Below the pieces are notes generated by a model. That model had not been told where the DNA came from, searched no databases, and saw only the letters and a list, made by a program, of their open reading frames with translations. The position numbers and the translations under genes are program-made. Shown piece after piece: positions 62,178 to 64,000 of a stretch of DNA of 64,000 nt; within the stretch, counting starts at the first letter, position 1; the number at the start of each line of letters is the position of its first letter. Origin of the DNA: Myxococcaceae bacterium (GTDB lineage: Bacteria; Myxococcota_A; UBA9160); contig CAJPFO010000066.1 of the NCBI GenBank assembly GCA_905339255.1, forward strand, positions 1 to 64,000. Reading direction: 5' to 3'.

Positions 62178-63602
62178 CTAGACCGATCGATCCGATTCGT
62201 GTCTGCGGGGGGGCTCATCGGGTCGTTCGAGATGCGCGCGCTGCATCTTGGCGAAGAGCGTCGGTCGGTTCAGACCGAGCAGATCGGCTGCGCGCTGCTT
62301 GTTCCAGCGCGTCCGCTCGAGCGCCTGGAGGATCAGATCGGCCTCGAAGCGGGCGACCGCTTCCTGGAGGCGGAGCCCCTCCTCCGGGAGCCGCGGCGCA
62401 GAGAGCGGCGGAGCCGCCGCCGCACGGTGGAGCGCCGGCGGAAGATCCTCGACGCCGACGTTTCGCCCCTCGCAGAAGAGGACGAGACGCTCGGCCAGAT
62501 TCTCGAGCTCCCGAACGTTTCCCGGCCAGTCGTGATCGCAGAGCCGCCGGAGCGCCTCGGGCGAGACACCGAGAACGCGCCGACCGGTCTTTTCCGCGAA
62601 GCGCCCGAGGAAATGGTCGAGCAGCAACGCAATGTCCTCGAGGCGCTCGCGAAGTGGAGGCAGGTGGAGCGGAATCACGTTCAGGCGGTAGAAGAGATCC
62701 GAGCGGAAACGGCCCTGCGCCACCGCGCGTTCGAGGTCCTGATGGGTTGCTGCGATCACGCGAACGTCGACGTGCACGGGTCGAGACGAACCGACCGGTT
62801 CGAAGCTCCGCTCCTGCAGAACGCGAAGCAGCTTGACCTGGAGCGAAGGACTCATGTCACCGATCTCGTCGAGGAAGATCGTCCCGCCGTCGGCGAGGGC
62901 GAAGCGGCCCTGACGGTTCGCGAAGGCGTTCGTGAAGGCGCCTTTCACGTGCCCGAAGAGCTCGGATTCGAGGAGCTGTTCGGGGATCGCCCCGCAGTTC
63001 ACCGTGACCATGAGGCGCCGCGATCGGCGCCCCGCATGATGGATCGCACGCGCGATCACCTCCTTGCCGGTTCCGCTTTCTCCCGTGATGAGGACGGTGC
63101 TGTCGGAGGCCGCCACGCGCTCGGCGATCTCGAGGACCTCGCGGAAGCGGGGGCTCGTCCCGATCACTCCCTCGAACGCTGCGCGTCCCTGCCGCTCGCG
63201 ACGGAGTACCCGGTTCTCGTCGCGGAGTTGCCCCTGTTCGAGCGCATGGCGGGCGAGCGTCTGGATCACCTCGACGAATCCCGACGTGATCGGCTTCTCG
63301 ATGAACCAGAAGGCCCCCGCCCGGAGCGCCTCGACCGAGCGCGCCGCATTGCCGTAGCCCGTGAGCACGATCGCCGGGAGACCCGTCCACTGCTCTCCGA
63401 CTTGGCGCACCAGCTCGATCCCGTCGAGCCCGGGCATCTGGATGTCGGTGATCACGAGGTCGATCGGCTGCGTTCCGAGCACTTCGAGTGCCTCCTCGCC
63501 GGAGGCCGCCGTGCAGACCTCGTGGATCGGCGTGAGGGCACGCCGGATCGCGTTGCGGATCGCCTCCTCGTCGTCGACTACGAGCACTCTCGAGATCGGC
63601 AT
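62178..63602 (-). CDS. NtrC-family sigma-54-dependent response regulator
   Basis: 474 residues. Receiver domain with Asp53 (LVITDIQMPGLDG); AAA+ domain with Walker A GESGTGKE (174-181), a variant sigma-54 contact loop GAFTNA (221-226, where GAFTGA is usual), Walker B GTIFLDEIGDM and arginine-finger region RSDLFYRLNVIPLHLPPLRER. A Fis-type helix-turn-helix ends the protein (ALERTRWNKQRAADLLGLNRPTLFAKM). It activates sigma-54 promoters on phosphorylation. The start ATG 63602 has GGGGAGGG upstream. A signalling gene on the same strand lies upstream and may encode its kinase. Confidence 0.92.
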   Translation of the reverse strand: MPISRVLVVDDEEAIRNAIRRALTPIHEVCTAASGEEALEVLGTQPIDLVITDIQMPGLDGIELVRQVGEQWTGLPAIVLTGYGNAARSVEALRAGAFWFIEKPITSGFVEVIQTLARHALEQGQLRDENRVLRRERQGRAAFEGVIGTSPRFREVLEIAERVAASDSTVLITGESGTGKEVIARAIHHAGRRSRRLMVTVNCGAIPEQLLESELFGHVKGAFTNAFANRQGRFALADGGTIFLDEIGDMSPSLQVKLLRVLQERSFEPVGSSRPVHVDVRVIAATHQDLERAVAQGRFRSDLFYRLNVIPLHLPPLRERLEDIALLLDHFLGRFAEKTGRRVLGVSPEALRRLCDHDWPGNVRELENLAERLVLFCEGRNVGVEDLPPALHRAAAAPPLSAPRLPEEGLRLQEAVARFEADLILQALERTRWNKQRAADLLGLNRPTLFAKMQRAHLERPDEPPRRHESDRSV

Positions 63603-63728
63603 CGACCCTCCCCTGGCTTCGGGTTTCCCCGCCGGTCGGCGCCAGCGAGCGCTCGGGCGAGCGCCGCCTCTGCGCGCAGATCCTGCCGCGAGCGGCGGCA
63701 TGCGCGCGGATCGTCCTTGCACCGGCCT

Positions 63729-64000
63729 TCATGCATCGAGCACCTCGCGGATCCGTCGCGTGAGCTCGATCACGCTGTAGGGTTTGGCGAGGAATGGCAT
63801 CCGGCCGTCCGCGATGCCGCGGCGAAGCGCCTCGTTCTCCGCGTACCCGGAGGTGTAGAGAACCCGCAGCGTCGGGCGCTCGCGAAGCGCGCGGCTCGCG
63901 AGTTCGACGCCGCTCATCCCGGGCATCACGACGTCCGTCAGCAGGAGATCGATCTTCTCCTCCGATCTCGCGAGGATCCGGAGCGCATCGGCGGCGTTTT
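63729..64000 (-). CDS. C-terminal receiver domain of a signalling protein, probably a hybrid histidine kinase (5' end outside window)
   Basis: About 90 codons are visible. They give the second half of a receiver domain: LLLTDVVMPGMSGVELASRA with the phospho-acceptor Asp, LYTSGYAENEALRRGI and the conserved Lys in FLAKPYSVIEL. The TSGY form and the ending RIREVLDA are typical of receivers at the end of PAS-containing hybrid kinases. It lies 126 bp upstream of the NtrC-type gene on the same strand, so it could be the cognate kinase. Confidence 0.75.
   Translation of the reverse strand, partial: NAADALRILARSEEKIDLLLTDVVMPGMSGVELASRALRERPTLRVLYTSGYAENEALRRGIADGRMPFLAKPYSVIELTRRIREVLDA

Overview
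The window is 64 kb of GC-rich DNA from a diderm bacterium. Pointers are a C-terminal PEP-CTERM sorting signal at the left edge, lipoprotein signals, periplasmic c-type cytochromes, a Tat-exported molybdoenzyme, a HpnR-type hopanoid C-3 methylase, a haem-containing cis/trans fatty-acid isomerase and enhancer-binding-protein regulation. The mix of TetR regulators, acyl-CoA dehydrogenases, a CaiB-family racemase and type II DMSO-reductase enzymes resembles the deltaproteobacterial-type lineages (Myxococcota, Desulfobacterota, Binatota). That placement is an inference; no rRNA, tRNA, CRISPR array, insertion sequence or phage gene was seen.

Layout. 1-9.0 kb: tail of a PEP-CTERM protein, two metallo-beta-lactamase-fold hydrolases, a cupredoxin-like lipoprotein, a DJ-1/PfpI enzyme, a GT9 glycosyltransferase, GlpD and an amidase. 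9.0-9.4 kb: a repeat island (REP-like palindromes and a 38-bp tandem repeat). 9.4-17.2 kb: an orphan Tat-exported molybdopterin oxidoreductase facing away from hpnR, an epoxide hydrolase, a YhbY-like RNA-binding protein and a Kef antiporter. 17.2-27.2 kb: CstA with its YbdD partner, an unrecognised 693-residue protein, a hybrid histidine kinase, SMUG1-type uracil-DNA glycosylase, DedA and a penicillin-acylase-family hydrolase. 27.3-33.0 kb: a complete seven-gene mrpABCDEFG antiporter operon. 33-42.3 kb: a lipoprotein, a NnrU protein, a TetR/hypothetical/acyl-CoA dehydrogenase operon behind a consensus promoter, a glycosyltransferase, Cti and an MltF-like lytic transglycosylase. 42.4-48 kb: a VWA / PspA-like / membrane-protein operon divergent from an OmpR-type two-component pair, then a PII protein.

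48-62.2 kb is the accessory catabolic part. It holds a CaiB-family racemase, an SDR, an acyl-CoA dehydrogenase, and then an operon of TetR, molybdoenzyme beta and alpha subunits, an acetoacetate-decarboxylase-family protein and another acyl-CoA dehydrogenase. A three-gene operon follows: a tetrahaem cytochrome/peroxidase fusion, a beta-helix protein with a C-terminal cytochrome, and a third TetR. The genes suggest oxidation of a hydrophobic substrate feeding CoA-linked breakdown, with periplasmic electron transfer next door; the substrate cannot be read from the sequence. The right edge holds an NtrC-family regulator and the receiver domain of a further signalling protein.

The two items most worth checking are the beta subunit (52315-53385), whose otherwise intact frame is cut by one TAA exactly in front of a cluster-binding Cys motif, and the cytochrome module at 58125-62150, whose domain combinations I do not recognise as a described system and which carries its own perfect operator-like palindrome. 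Membrane remodelling is a second theme: hopanoid methylation, cis/trans isomerisation, a PspA-like protein, DedA, and the Mrp and Kef cation antiporters.
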